DNA of 64,000 nt from Styela clava (taxonomy: Eukaryota; Chordata; Ascidiacea; Stolidobranchia; Styelidae), in contig NC_135258.1 in the NCBI RefSeq assembly GCF_964204865.1, positions 3,091,001-3,155,000 on the forward strand. Reading direction: 5' to 3'. A model generated the notes under the pieces. It ran no database searches. It was given only the letters and a program-made list of their open reading frames with translations, and was not told where the DNA came from. The translations under genes and the position numbers were made by a program. This document shows, one piece after another, positions 11,560-24,200 of the stretch. Positions within the stretch are counted from its first letter, which is position 1; each line of letters starts with the position of its first letter.

Positions 11560-13060
11560 TCAGTCAGATTCTGCTGATGTTGATTCAATCTTTAGAGGGC
11601 CAGAGTTTTCTGCTGCCCCTGAGTTTTTGCCAACTCCATATTGGTACTCAAATCAATTCATGGACCAATCCGTATTCAAAATAATCGCTGAACAAACCAA
11701 TATATACGCACACCAGAAAAATTGAATAAAACTGGAAACAAATGTTGCAGAAATAGAGAAATTTATAGGCATATATATGCTGATGACAGTGGTGAAGATG
11801 CCATCTTACAGAATGTACTGGGTGAAGGCAACTCGTTATGAACCAATTGCATTGGCAATGGGCCAAAAAATATTTGACAAGCTGAGAAATTACATTCATA
11901 TGGTTGATAACACCATCTCAAGCAGAAAGGCGACCCAAGTTATGATCCATTATTCAAAGTTAGACCTGTACTCGAAAAAGTGCGTAAAAATTGCCTCAAA
12001 ATTGAGCCCGAGGAAAAACAGTCCGTGGATAAACAAATGATTCCTTTCAAGGAAAGGATCGGCATGAAACAATACTTCAAAAATAAACCACATAAATGGG
12101 GCATCAAAGTGTTCACAAGGGCTGGGGTATCTGGCCTAGCTTATGATTTCGAGATTTACACTGGCAAAGGAACAGTAGAGAATAGCCGTGGACATGGTGT
12201 CGATGGGGAAATTGTCCTGCGCCTAGTAGGAGAAATGCCAAGGGGGTTAAATTACAAGGGCTACTTTGACAACTGGTTCACCTCGTTTGGGCTCGTAGCA
12301 GAACTGAATCAAATGAGAATATTTGCTGTAGGCACCATTGGCAAAAACCATTTACGCAATTGCAAAGTCAAAGACGACAAGGAACTTGTAAGGCAGGGCG
12401 TGGATCTTACACGTATTGTATAAAACGACTACTGGTCTGCGTGTTGTGGAATGGTATGACAATAAAGCTGTTTTGCTGGCGTCTTCTGGCAGAGGTAGAG
12501 CCCGTTGATAAATGAGAACGATGGTCAAAGGTAAAAAAGGAATACATACAAGTGAACAGGCCAACATTGTGAAAATCTATACCCAGCATATGGGGGGAGT
12601 CGATTTGTCCGACGTGCTCATGTCTCTGTACCGCATCACCATTCGACCAAAGCGTTGGTACCTACTATCTTGTATTATTTGATCGATCTTTCAGTTACGA
12701 ATGCTTGGTTGCTGTACAGGCGACGCGTAGCATGCCATTGCTTGATTTCCGTGCTGAAGTTGCAGATTGCCTTGTTAGAATGGGAAAGAGTGCTAATATG
12801 AATAGTAGAAAGAGGGGGAGGCCTTCAAATGATGAAGGTGATCATAGTAACCATCAAAGATCTTGACGGCAGATTTTCATTGCTCCACCCAGAGATGTGA
12901 GGCATGACAGATTTGATCACTTTCCAGTGTATTCTGAAAGACGCGGTCGATGTCGAAGTTGCAAACTTGGGATCACATTCACCATGTGTATGAAATGCCG
13001 TGTGTTGCTTTGCTACACAAGAGGAAAAAATTGCTTTCTGATTTTTCAAACTCTGGCATG
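11560..13060 (+). pseudogene. piggyBac transposase (PGBD-like), decayed
   Basis: A DDE_Tnp_1_7 transposase. Recognisable blocks are EIEKFIGIYMLMTVVKMPSY (about 11755-11810), YWVKATRYEPIA, IEPEEKQSVDKQMIPFK (about 12000-12050), PHKWGIKVFTRAG, YFDNWFTSFGLVAEL (about 12260-12310), HMGGVDLSDVLMSLYRI (about 12580-12640), and a C-terminal cysteine-rich finger at about 12930-13020 (RRGRCRSCKLGIT...CMKCRVLLC). The frame shifts near 11530, 11980, 12420, 12660 and 12900 and several stops intervene, so no intact protein is possible. Flanking TTAA sites with terminal repeats were not identified. Confidence 0.85.
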
Positions 13061-13334
13061 ATAGAACTAACATTAAGGCTGAAATTTCTTTATAAAACAA
13101 GCAAAATAAACTTGAATTCAAACAAAATTCTCTGAGTCTTCTTGTTGACGTTCATAAGGTATAGGAAATTAAATTTAAAGTGGCATAGTTGGTAGAGTGG
13201 TTTGTTTGAAATCCGAATTGACATTTATTGATTAATTTAAATTTGGTACAAAAATCAAGCATTCTCTTATGTAATAATTTTCCAAGTTGATGCCAATGCA
13301 TGGTAGAATTGGAATTGATCTGTAATTAAAAGGA

Positions 13335-14795
13335 TCATTTTTTTACCGTCCCTCAATATTGACATCACTTTAGCGATCTTAAGAGAAGAAGGAAAAATGC
13401 CTAGCCTCAAGGATGAATTGAAAAAATACTGAGCACAGGTGAAATAATATCAGCGACGATTTTTAAAATGTTGGATGAAATACCATCAGGCCCAACTGTT
13501 TCCCCTTTTTCAGGTTTGATCTATCTGGAGAATCTCCGTGGATGACGTAGGATTAAGAAAAAAAGAGTTTTGCAAGGGAGCACCCAAGAAGTCGGTAAAT
13601 GACATTACGCTATGGGGTAGATTGTCTGCACAAGTTTTTTTTTCCTTACTGTGGAAAAGCATTCATTAAATTCACTGGCAACCGCGACTGCGTCTGAGAC
13701 AATTGTTCCGTTTTCAAGCTTCAATTCTGAGATGGAGGTGTCATCTCTGGACATAATCTTAATAATGTCATTGATCGTTTACCATGTGCGTTTTACATCT
13801 CCTCGGTTATTCTGGGGGATGTTACGATAAAACAGTTCTTTTGATTTTCTCTGCAAATGAACCAACATATTATCTGGATTACCACTCGGGAATTTATTTT
13901 TGTACATTTAATTTTTTTGTTTGATGGATGTGCAGATTCCCCTAGGGATCCAATGTTTGGAGTAGAGTTTGTTTTCTCTGCGTGATAAGAGTTGTAAAGG
14001 TGCATGTATGTTGATTAACCATTTCAGATGACCGAGAAAAATATTAAAAGAAATATTGAAATTTTTCTTACAAAGAATAGCGCCCGTGGAGTTGTTGCAC
14101 ATTAACCCAACATCGTATCTAAAAGAGTCGCTACAAAATTTTGACATATAACGTTTCATGCGAGTATTATTCTCCATGCCAACATTTAAACCCCGAATTG
14201 TGCACAAAACTGGAAAGTGGTCAGTCATGTTACTTAGCAAAATAAATGATAAAGAACAATGGTTGATGATGTTTGTGTAAATATAATCTATGAGCGTGTG
14301 GGACGATGAGGTGACTCCGGTGGGTTTCGTTTTTACAGGAAATGCGTAATATGACATGAGCTTGTCAAAATACTTAGCAATTAATATTAAAATCACCCAA
14401 TATTACAAAGTTTTTATGTTGCTTTTGTCAATTTCCCGAATACGCTAGCCAAAGCTCCTGTGAAAGATGATACATTACTTTTGGGATGATTGTAAATAAT
14501 AACGATAATGAGGCTCTGAAAGATTGAAATTAAGTTTGGAACACTTGATCTCGACCCACATATCCTCACAGAATGAAAAATTTAAGATGAAATCTTGGAT
14601 AATTTGATAATCCAAAATATTTTCTGGGTATTAGAGGGTGGTTAAAGACATGCCCTGGAATGTCAACATTCAAAACGCTGCTTCATTTTTTATCCGGGTC
14701 TCGCTTAGGGCAATAAAATGGGGAAGAGTGAAAAACTCGGAAGTCAATTCAACTAAATCATCAACATATTTAGGTAGTGATCTAATGTTGTGATG
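13335..14795 (-). pseudogene. CR1/L2-like LINE ORF2 fragment (endonuclease to early RT)
   Basis: Read on the minus strand, the 14.8-14.4 kb part gives the start of an endonuclease domain (IRSLPKYVDDLVELTS, ALSETRI). The open frame at 14396-13908 gives its end (TLIDYIYTNI, DHFPVLC) and the linker (LLSRRENKLYSKHWIPRGI). Towards 13480 the RT entry motif VGPDGISSNILKI is seen. The 5' part continues beyond an inserted hAT at 17392-17500. Several shifts and stops are present. Assignment to the CR1/L2 group rests on the style of these motifs and is moderate. Confidence 0.65.
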
Positions 14796-16102
14796 CACTA
14801 AGACAGGGGTGGGCAACCTTTTTCAGCTCGAGTGCCAAAATCGACAAAATTCTTCCGCGTGCCGACCAAAACGAAAACAATTTTTTGCTACATTTGAAGC
14901 AAAGATACACCATGATAAACCCTTTAAACATGTATACAGACAGATTCACTATTCTGGAAAATATCAGTTCGACAAATAGATTTGATTACTGTACTTTTCT
15001 CATTCTATATCAGTGAGACTTATGTTGTTGCATTATCGCTGATAGAGATTTTACAATGGGTTTATATTTTGTAGCTTTTAAAGAAATACACGAACTACTG
15101 GTTTCATCTTTTAGGCTACTATTACAAGACTTAACTCTTTGAACTCTGAATCCCCAGAACGATGCTACTCTCTCACCCTGACCTCCCACGGCGTCGCATC
15201 GATTTGACGCGTTAAAAATTTGTAATATCCCTAATTTTAAATCAAAATAACTTCTAAACCATTAGATATCAGATGGTCTGTAATATATCACATAAAAGCT
15301 TATCTAGTCTTTTATTTTTAACTGGCGTTATTTTTCACGAGATGTTTTGATGAGATGTGTAAGCCTATTTGTAGCCCCATCTACTATTTTTTTGTATTTT
15401 GGTAATATTTAATACATTTCTTAGAAATGTATCATCAATATAAGTACAATTTTGAAAAGTATACAAAATTACCTTTCGGAGAATATACGTATGACTTTTT
15501 TAACATACGCATAACTCATTTTATTGCAGAATTTGTACTATCGATTCAAATGGTTTGCAAACAAAATTTATCAACTATTTGACGCCAAGTTTGCGTAAGG
15601 ACGCAAAGGGCGACGACGACATTGTCGTGATAACGTTCATGCGACGTATCGCGCGTAACTCTTTGCGTGAGGTATATTGCGCAATTGCACATCTGGTCGT
15701 TCACAGCTTGAGTGCAGATTGTGGCTTCATTGCATTAGTATCATATCCTCGGCCGCAGATAAAACCCTTTCAGACGAATTTTGATCGAACATAGTAAAAT
15801 TGCTAGAATATAAAGGCAATTTTATATACGTTTACTATTTGGATATGGGACGAAAATGAATGGCCAAAACGAAATATTTGATCCTCATGAATTTATGAGG
15901 TTCCGCCGGAAACATCAAGGCTAATTATTCACCGTTGGATATCATGATTCATGAAGATTGAATAAAAAAAAACTGATAACGGGTACACGGAAGACATGGT
16001 GGCACCAGTAGCTCACCTGGTCAGTGTTTTACATTTTGCAGCCTCATTAGATTTTCGAAATTACTGCATATACGCTGCATTCCTGATATCGCTTTATTTA
16101 CA

Positions 16103-16183
16103 ATGGATTTTAAACGAAAGCTTTGTCCAGATGAAATATTGGATAGTATTCATCTATCGGAAGAAGAAAATATGGCACAATAA
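16103..16183 (+). pseudogene. piggyBac transposase N-terminal remnant
   Basis: An ATG-started 26-codon ORF reading MDFKRKLCPDEILDSIHLSE, then EENMAQ and a TAA. A basic start followed by an acidic Glu/Asp-rich helix is typical of the first residues of PGBD-type transposases. The remainder of the gene is missing. Its location inside a TTAA-flanked element supports the call. Confidence 0.45.
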
Positions 16184-16901
16184 AACTCAGCATTGGCGCT
16201 AAACAATGCATCCATCGATATGTTCCATCATTCTATTTTTAAAAATCCTTATTTTGGCTATTCGTATTTTTCGTATCTTTATGCAATTAAAACGGCAATA
16301 ACACTGCGTATTGTGTGTTTTAGTCGAACCGATGTAATGCGTAAATTTCCCCGTGTATCGTTTACAAGTCGTAAGTCGCTTCACGAGTACGAACTTAAGT
16401 AAATGACGTTACGAGCATGCGAGGAAAAGTGTTTCTCGTATGAAACGTAAACGTGCTACGTGCCAACGTAATTGATTAACGTCGCTGCGTAACGGCGTAA
16501 ATGTGTTGGGTCGTTATTTACGTCACCTTGACGTCGCCTCGATCTTGCGACAAACAAAATCACGAATAAAAATGCTTCTAAAATTTGAATGGTGCAACAT
16601 AAGTTCAATCTAATGGTATCACTGGAAAGCTATCTTCAAATTCTACAAATTTTGTCGATAATGTACTAGGTTAAATCGAAAACAAATTTAAGTTTTGTCA
16701 ATTAGATTTGAGCAATTTTCAGAAGTTTTTTATGCTTTTTAATTTTGCCAATTTTCATAAGATGATCACAATATTTTATCTCAATTTTAAAATTATACTT
16801 AGTCCTGTAGATTATCTTTCACACGATGTAAAACTTGTCTAAATATAATAAATGGTTCGCGAGATATGAGGTTTCAAAGTTGCATACCTCTTACGGGATG
16901 C

Positions 16902-16966
16902 GAAAGCCGCTAAACCGGCTTTCAGCGTCAGAAGACTTTCTCGGGAATGCCGGTTTAGCGGCTTTC
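16902..16966. repeat. Subterminal perfect hairpin
   Basis: Arms 16902-16919 (GAAAGCCGCTAAACCGGC) and 16949-16966 are exact reverse complements, separated by a 29-base loop. It sits 13 bases from the right end of the TTAA-flanked element, where transposase-binding palindromes are often found. Confidence 0.8.
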
Positions 16967-17391
16967 AGGGTTCAAAGAGTTAATAAAGTTCATGATTGAG
17001 AACAGAGATTCACAAGCATAATATGTAGATAAAAACATGGAGAGTATTGCAGTTGCAATGTTTTTAGAGCATAAAAAATTTTCGGGAATGGCCAGTAGTT
17101 CGTTTTTTGCACTCCTCTCCTATATTCCTTTCCCTATCGCTTATATTTTTTTTGAAATTAATATATAACAGTAAATTAGCAAGTAACTCTAACCAACATG
17201 AGCTTTACAACTTCATAAATCAATCAGAAATCTAGAAAAGGGAAAAAGACGAACTATTTTATGTAAGAATGAAGCCAGATGAATGCTGTGTTCTTCTCGA
17301 GAGAAGAAGGAGTAGGAGAATGATCTTGTTCCCGAGGCCTCGCTAGCGTGCCGAATAAATGGGCTTGCGTGCCAGGGGTTGCCCACCCCTG

Positions 17392-17500
17392 CACTAAGAT
17401 GAGGTCAGATGGTGAGATACTTGAAGATACCTCATTTGTGTCAGGAAGTTCAAGGTATTGACTTTGCGTTAAACCGATATATAGGTAGAAATTGGCAGAT
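17392..17500 (-). pseudogene. 5' continuation of the CR1/L2-like LINE fragment
   Basis: On the minus strand this reads YLELPDTNEVSSSISPSDLI and then LVHHNIRSL across the hAT insertion site, in frame with 14795 downwards. It is therefore the upstream part of the same LINE. Confidence 0.6.
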
Positions 17501-17544
17501 CCCTAGTTTGTATTAGGAAATACGTCACGTTGTAAAAGTTTTTG

Positions 17545-18018
17545 CAGGAAATGTTTCAAATACTTTTGCAATCTGAAGGCTCACATACGAATTCATACTG
17601 GAGAAAAGCCATATGCATGTGAAGTATGTGGAAAATGTTTCAAACAATCTTTCCATCTAAAGGCTCATATGAGAATTTATACTGAAGAAAAGCCATACTC
17701 TTGTGAGATTTGTGGAACAAGTTTTAAACAATCTAGCAGTCTGAAGATTCATATGCAAATTTATACTGAGGAAAAGCCAAATTCTTGTGAAATAGGCAAC
17801 AAATGTTTCACACAATCCAGTAGTTTGAAGTATCATATGCAAATTCATTATGGTGAGAGGACGCATTCTTGCAAAATTTGTGAAAAATGCTTTGTAAAGA
17901 GAAGTAATTTGAATGTCCATATGAGAGTTCATATTCTTGTAAATCATGTGGAAAAAAATTTACACATTCCGCTGGATTTTCAAAGTATTTAAAAAACCAT
18001 GTGAAAGAAACGACTTAG
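17545..18018 (+). pseudogene. C2H2 zinc-finger array fragment, degraded
   Basis: About six consecutive fingers: a partial one ending [13 protein letters not shown], then YACEVCGKCFKQSFHLKAHMRIY, YSCEICGTSFKQSSSLKIHMQIY, NSCEIGNKCFTQ... (second Cys of the pair replaced by Asn), HSCKICEKCFVKRSNLNVHMRVH, and after a frameshifting deletion of the linker a last CKSCGKKFTHSAG finger. No start codon or upstream exon is visible. It resembles the arrays at 27158-28447 and 46027-46962 and is probably a dead duplicate. Confidence 0.75.
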
Positions 18019-19140
18019 AGAGGCAGAACTTCATATTTTTTGAGTTTAGGAGACTTAATCTAATGCTGTAAAATGACATATACAATATACATAACCATTA
18101 AGAAAGGGAAGTGGGGAAAATTTTGATTGGATACGAACTATGCATATTCAAAACATAGACTGGACAATTGGCAATTTGTATTGTCAGGATACAAGTCAAT
18201 ACATATTGATGGAGATCATTCTAATCGCAATGAATAAAAACGAATGACATATCAACAGTGCATTGCCAATCATCTTAAGTTTAATAGAATTGATATATAG
18301 GTTATGTTGTTTTTAATACTTTGTGTTATAACATGTTTGATTAGTTCTTTTATTGTAAAAAACTGATTGATGATTTGTTTTTTTTTTGTGCTCGAGATTT
18401 TATTATTTCGCGATTAAATGGGGAACTCTGTCGTTTTATCGTTTTTATTTTAAATTTTTTTTGTAAATATTCAAATTCTCTCTGGTCATATTTACGAGTC
18501 CACAAAAACAACTATTTCGTTTTTTAATTTTGTTGTAATATTTCCATATCTGTCGTTAATCCCTAATTATAAATATCAATTTCGCGAGATCATCTATCAT
18601 TTGTTTTGTTACTAATTTAATTTCAGGGAACTTAACTTTTTTCAGGGAATGGCACATTTATTTACCCTGATTTGAACAACCTGACACTGGACGATTTGCC
18701 TATTTTTATTCCCTGATGTTTTTTCATAAATGAATAGACGTTTGACACATTTATTTGTATTATTTTTGTAAATACTGCTGCGACTCGTTGTCCTGTTTTT
18801 TCTCTCGGAAATAACGCGCATGAAGAAAAAAAATCGTTTATAATCTGGTACTGAATACACATGTTTGAGAAGCTTTATTTGTATTACATTACAGATAAAA
18901 TTTAATTGCGCGTATTATAGCTATAATTTTATTCAATTGGTATTGTCAGGGCCATGGTTTCAGATTACCATATCCAAATGCTCTCATATGGCCTCGCGTT
19001 ATATAACTAGACATGGATTCATGGAATGCATATGGAAATCATATTGGATAAATCCATACAACATTCGTGGGACTTGACCATCAAGCTCTGAAGAAAGAAG
19101 TGCCAAAAACATGCGACAAGAGTGCATCCTTCGCAGAAAA
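18019..19140. other. AT-rich spacer, nothing recognised
   Basis: No supported ORF, repeat end or RNA gene. Only short open frames without family resemblance. Confidence 0.4.
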
Positions 19141-19144
19141 TGTA

Positions 19145-19487
19145 GCGTACCGGTAGTGAATTTTAGCCTAATATAACATGGATATTCCTAGAATAATACA
19201 CTACAACTCCCAAGATTCATACTTAAGTTTCCGAAAGACAGTTAAAACTAACGCCTTGCATTCAAAATAGCAAAAACGAACTACTGCTTACAACTACGAC
19301 TGAAAATCTGTCGGAGTGGATGCGAAAAAGTTATTGTTACGTCACTTTTTGCATCTTGCAGATTGGCCAATGATACAAAATAAACAAGGAAGTCGATTCT
19401 CGAGGAAACATATCTTGGAAAAAAATTCGGACAAAACTTTGTTCATGTTATTGCGGGCCGTAGTTTGGTGACCCATGATCTATTCTA
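19145..19487 (-). repeat. hAT-end-like repeat, inverted partner of 8285-8715
   Basis: Read on the minus strand it begins near 19480 with CATGGGTCACCAAACTACGG, a hAT-terminus-like sequence. It then shares a colinear series of motifs with 8380-8710 (TTCCTTGTTTA, ATTGGCCAATC, GATGCAAAAAGTGACGTAAC, CAGATTTTCAG, CTTTCGGAAA, AGGCTAAAATT). The two copies are in opposite orientation about 10.5 kb apart. Confidence 0.6.
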
Positions 19488-19589
19488 GATCACATAACAT
19501 TTCCGGACTTGTCGAGGATCGAAGGTAAAAGAGAATTAGTTTACGGACAATCGCTCACAACCTGCTACGGATCCTGCCACGGGCAACTT

Positions 19590-19790
19590 GATTTGCTTTT
19601 ATTGGACACGAAGTGGACATAACGATCGTTTCAATATTATGTTGGGCTTGTTGATGTTCTTTGACACTTTTTGGACACCTAGTGGAAATATTAAAAAACC
19701 GATGAAATTTTTTTCCAGAAGGCTATTACTTTTATTTATTTCAAATATCCCTGTTAACTCTGTGAGATTTGTTCTTGTTTGCTATGACGT
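19590..19790 (+). repeat. Dispersed repeat, copy B
   Basis: Matches 380-645 in opposite orientation (see that entry), with a weaker third copy at 6703-6805. It contains TATTGGACACGAAGTGGACA, ACGATCGTTTCAATATTATG and AGAAGGCTATTACTTTTATT. Confidence 0.6.
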
Positions 19791-20051
19791 CACTGAACGT
19801 TCTGCGGACGCATATGCAGGCACTCCTCTTTTTGATCACGTGACATTGAACGTTGGCGCGACGGCGGATTCTGAAAGTCGTTACTCAAAAATCGCAAGCT
19901 TTTCGAGGTTACCGGTGAATAGCGGTGATGCTAAAGGTACGGTAGATTATTGTACGGTAGTTATTGCTGTTATTAAGTTTAACTATAATTAGTATCTAAA
20001 TTATAACTTTAATAAAATCCTGTTGTTGAAAGTGTGAAACGATGTCCGAAG

Positions 20052-21183
20052 ATGTCTCTATACTCTGAGAAACTGAAACAGAATCGTAAAAAAGATGAGG
20101 AGGAGAGAAACACATTAGACAGAACGAAGTGCATGGCATTGAAATTTAATAATGAAAAAGTAATTCGAAGAGAAGATATATGGGAATTTTTTAGAAAACT
20201 GAATATTGTATTCGACACTGTGGACGGATTTGTACTACACGGTGGACTTAACATTTAAAACAAGAGCAACAGCTATTGATGTGGATAAGAAATTATGGGA
20301 GCTTAAAAAAGTAGGTGCAGAAACACTTCCTTTTCATAGACTTTATGTACCGGAAAATGTGGCAGTATTCGTACACAATGTGCCATGCCCAATGGAAAAT
20401 AAAGAAATTAAAGAACACTTTGAAGAAAATCACGGAACAATAGGAGAAGTACTTATATTGAAAGATAGGTTCAACATGAAAAATGGCATACGAAGATTTT
20501 TTATAAAAAAAGACGATTTAATGAAAAAACCAATTCAAAGTTACGTAAAATTAAAAGGACATTCACTTTTTGTCAGATATTGGGGGCAGACCCCAACATG
20601 TCGTATTTGTGGCAAAGCTGGCCATATAATGAATAATTGTGAATATTTCATTCCAAAATTAGAAAGATATAAAGACACAGGACAAAGATCACCGAATCCA
20701 GAACAGACCAAAGTTGACGAAACAGAAAAGGAAATTGACAATGAAGCTAAAATGATTACCAAACAAGTAGAAAAAAACAAAATTGATAATACTGAAAATA
20801 ACATTAGTAAAAAACAATTGATAAATGATAATCCAACCCAGAGCACTCCCGCGAACGAAATTAGTGAAGATCACAGTGAGAAATCATCCATAAGTCCAAC
20901 CCTTTTGCCAGAAATGTTTGGAAATATGTCTGACATCAGTGAGGATAATAGTGAGATAATTACATTGAATAAAGAAGAGGAAATGCAATCCAATACAGCA
21001 GAAAAAACAATTTTGTATTTGTTAGAACCTCATACACAAAACCAAGGTGAAAATTCACAGTTAACCGTGGACAAGTCTTCTTCTATTGAAAGGTCACCAC
21101 CAAGAAAAAAGAAAACATCTAGAAAACAAAAGATAATGACTATGAAAGAAGCTAAAGATTATATACACAATATGAGTGAATAA
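20052..21183 (+). pseudogene. LINE ORF1 protein with CCHC knuckle, one frameshift
   Basis: ORF1 of the Tx1-like element starts at ATG 20052. It has a charged N-terminus and an RRM-like region (VAVFVHNVPCPMENKEIKEH and following, about 20360-20580), then a gag-type knuckle CRICGKAGHIMNNC near 20600 and a long acidic, Asn-rich tail with KKKTSRKQK. The reading frame changes once near 20215-20245: the upstream frame runs into a TAA at 20256-20258, while the downstream frame is open to 21183. The product would bind element RNA in the retrotransposition particle. Confidence 0.75.
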
Positions 21184-21246
21184 AGTTGATGTTAAAACGT
21201 CAAATCTACTTTTAAAAAAAAAAAAAAAAAAAAAAGAACTCTCACA

Positions 21247-24200
21247 ATGGTAATTTATTTGACGATTCTCACACTTAATGTTAATGGCCTTAGAGACAAT
21301 CAAAAACGTAGAGATGTATTCTTCGAATTATCAAAAAAAAAGGCAGATATAATTTTTCTCCAAGAGACACACTGCACTACCGATGTTGAACTAACATGGC
21401 GTAGAGAATGGAGACATGGCACCAGCATATGGAATAATGGTAATTCAAACTCGAGAGGGGTAGCTATATTACTAAAATCAAAGATGTCAAGTTTTTCGTT
21501 TTATAATGTCACATTCGACAACGATGGAAGAGTACTTACTGCTGAAGTGGATATACATGGTGAAAAAATTCATTTGGTTAATATTTATGCCCCTTGTCGA
21601 ACTAACATTAGAATACAGGAAAATTTTTACAACGGTATTTACAGATTCCTATATTCTCAACATGCAACAGTTTTTGGTGGTGATATGAACTGTGTTCATG
21701 ATATAGATAAAGATAGAACAAGTAATAAAAGAGCCAAGAAAGAATATGTGTCTGAAGCATTGAATGACCTTGTAGAAACTTTTAACTTGATCGATTCTGT
21801 GGATTTCCTTTCTCATAGTAATACCTTCTATACCTGGGGAAATAACACAATACAAGCCAGATTAGATCGTTTATATTGTTCTCATAGGCTATGTCATATA
21901 ACCAACATATATTGTTCACCAACATATAACTCGGATCATGACATGTACTCGGTCGATATTCAGATTATTAGTAAATTGGAAGAAAAGGGACACGGATTTT
22001 GGAAAAATAATGTTTCAGTCTATAATAACCAAAGTTTTATTGAAGACTTCCAGAACAAATGGAATAGTTGGTGCACATTAAAAGTTTTATTTGATACAAA
22101 AACTCAATGGTGGCAAGAAATAAAGAAAAAGATTAAAGATTTGGTGATCAAACATTCAATTAAAATAGCAAGGGAAGCAAAAGCTGAATATAATAGAGGG
22201 ATGAAACAATTGGAAGAATTGAAAGAAAGATTAGATAGAGGAGATAAAGTGTTGACTACATTCAATAAATTAAAAAAAGAATTGATTTCAAAACAAAGAC
22301 AAAAAAGTGAAAAAATTAGAATTTTAAACTTAGCACAACATTATGACACACATGAGAAATGCAACAAGTATTTTTTCAAAAAGCTGCGAAAAAAGAACAA
22401 AGAATGTTATATCACCAAATTGAAAAATGAAGAAGGTACCACACAAGAAAAAATATATGAAAAAATGTCCATAGTCAAAAAAAATTTTTATCAAAATTTA
22501 TACAAAAAACAATAAAACAATATGGAGACCCAAAAGATTTTTATAGAAAATATTCCTGAAACAATAAAATTACAAGAATATGATGCAGAAACTTTAGAGA
22601 CCCCTATTAATTTGGATGAAGTTTGGATAACTATCAAAGCCCTCAAGGAAGACAAGACTCCAGGACCTGATGGAATAAGTGCTGAATTCTATAAAAAATG
22701 CTGGGAAATCATAAAAAAAGAATTCTTTGAAGTATTGGAAGAAATATTTGAAAATTGTCAAATAACAAAAGACATGAAATTGGGATATACTACTTTAATT
22801 TATAAAAAGGGAGAACCAGACCAAATAGAAAATTACAGACCAATAGCATTATTGAATACAGACTATAAGATCTTTACAAAAATATTGGCAAATAGGTTAA
22901 AATGTGTATTACCTGACATCATAGATAGACATCAGTATGCAATTCCGGGAAGAAGAATATCTGAAAATCTCATTTTGTTGAGGGATTTATGTACTCAAGA
23001 ACATAATAAACATGGAGAATCGTCATTAATCTCGTTGGATTTTAACAAAGCTTTTGATAGTGTTGACCTTGATTACCTTTTCCAAGTGCTTCAAAAATTC
23101 GGTTTTAAAGATAAATTTATAAAATTAATTCAGACATTATACAAGGATTCGGAAACCAGAGTGATTATGAATGGATACTTAAGCGAAACTATAAAGCTTG
23201 ATAGAGGAATTCGTCAAGGAGATCCGTTAAGTTTATTTTTATTTATCATAGCAATTGAACCTCTCCTAATTAAAATTAATTCCCATAAAGAAATTATTGG
23301 CTTAAAAATACCACACAACAGAGAAATTAAACACATTAGTTATGCAGACGATGTCACATTGACTCTATGTAACAAAAGCTCTGTATATTCTGCAATGGAT
23401 TTGATGACAAGATTCAAATTAGCAACTGGAATGAAGTTGAACATAGAGAAGACTAAACTTTTAAAATTAGGAATATGGAGCAATCCTAATTTTTTTTCAC
23501 AAGTACCTGTTGTCTTGACTTTAAACATACTTAGAGTGGTGGTTTCAAATCATGATACCAGCGATGAAAACTGGCAATACTGTTTAGATAATGCAAAAAC
23601 TGTAATAGATGAACTTTCAAATATTCCATTATCATTAGATGGAAAATGTCTGATAATAAAATTGAAAATTCTACCTTTGTTTTTATACTGTGCAAGATTA
23701 TATCCCATCCCATTAAAAATTGCAAAACAAGTGAATGAAATTGTAGAAAAGTTTATATTTAATGGCAGAAACATATTGAAAATTGAGACACTGTGCAAAA
23801 ACAAGGCTGTTGGAGGCTATGACATGATAAATATTCCTTTATTTACTATGTGTTTATATGTAATGGCTGCATTCGACTATTATTGTGATAGGATTAGTAA
23901 CAAAATTGAGTATTGTAGACAATCAGTATTCAATATTATTGAATATAATATTGGACAACAACTTTGTTTATTACTTAATTTACCGATTAATAATAATGTG
24001 ACACATGCTTTTTTTCCTTATAAATATTATGGAGAGTTGCTTAATTTTCTTAGACAATATAACATAACCGGGGATGATTTAAAACAAGGAAAACATAGGG
24101 TACTATATAATAAAATTGTGAATAAATTGAAGGGCGGAAACAGAATTGTGTTTCTTCGTAATGGTACAATTGAAGGAGCCTGCTCTGAAATACATTGTAA

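Larger units (their letters stand above)
15135..16979 (+). mobile_element. piggyBac-like element nested in the hAT
   Basis: Bounded by TTAA on both sides (15131-15134 and 16980-16983), with inverted ends CTCTTTGAAC(T/C)CTGAA. TTAA target sites are diagnostic of piggyBac (also Kolobok). A short ORF at 16103-16183 resembles a piggyBac N-terminus. A perfect 18-bp hairpin lies just inside the right end. The rest has no recognisable transposase, so it is an internally deleted copy. A stretch at about 15975-16075 resembles 47930-48030. Confidence 0.75.
14804..17391. mobile_element. hAT non-autonomous element with perfect 8-bp TSD
   Basis: Perfect terminal inverted repeats CAGGGGTGGGCAACC at both ends and an exact target duplication CACTAAGA (14796-14803 and 17392-17399). 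It splits the minus-strand LINE; the LINE frame (…SDLILVHHNIRSLPKYV…) reads across once the insert and one TSD copy are ignored. It contains a TTAA-flanked element (15135-16979), so about 740 bp belong to the hAT itself. No hAT transposase was recognised. Confidence 0.9.

Noticed and set aside
13183..13215. tRNA-like A-box (GGCATAGTTGGTAGAGTGG)
   Set aside because: No B-box, no cloverleaf and no acceptor stem could be built; at best a chance match or an old SINE head.
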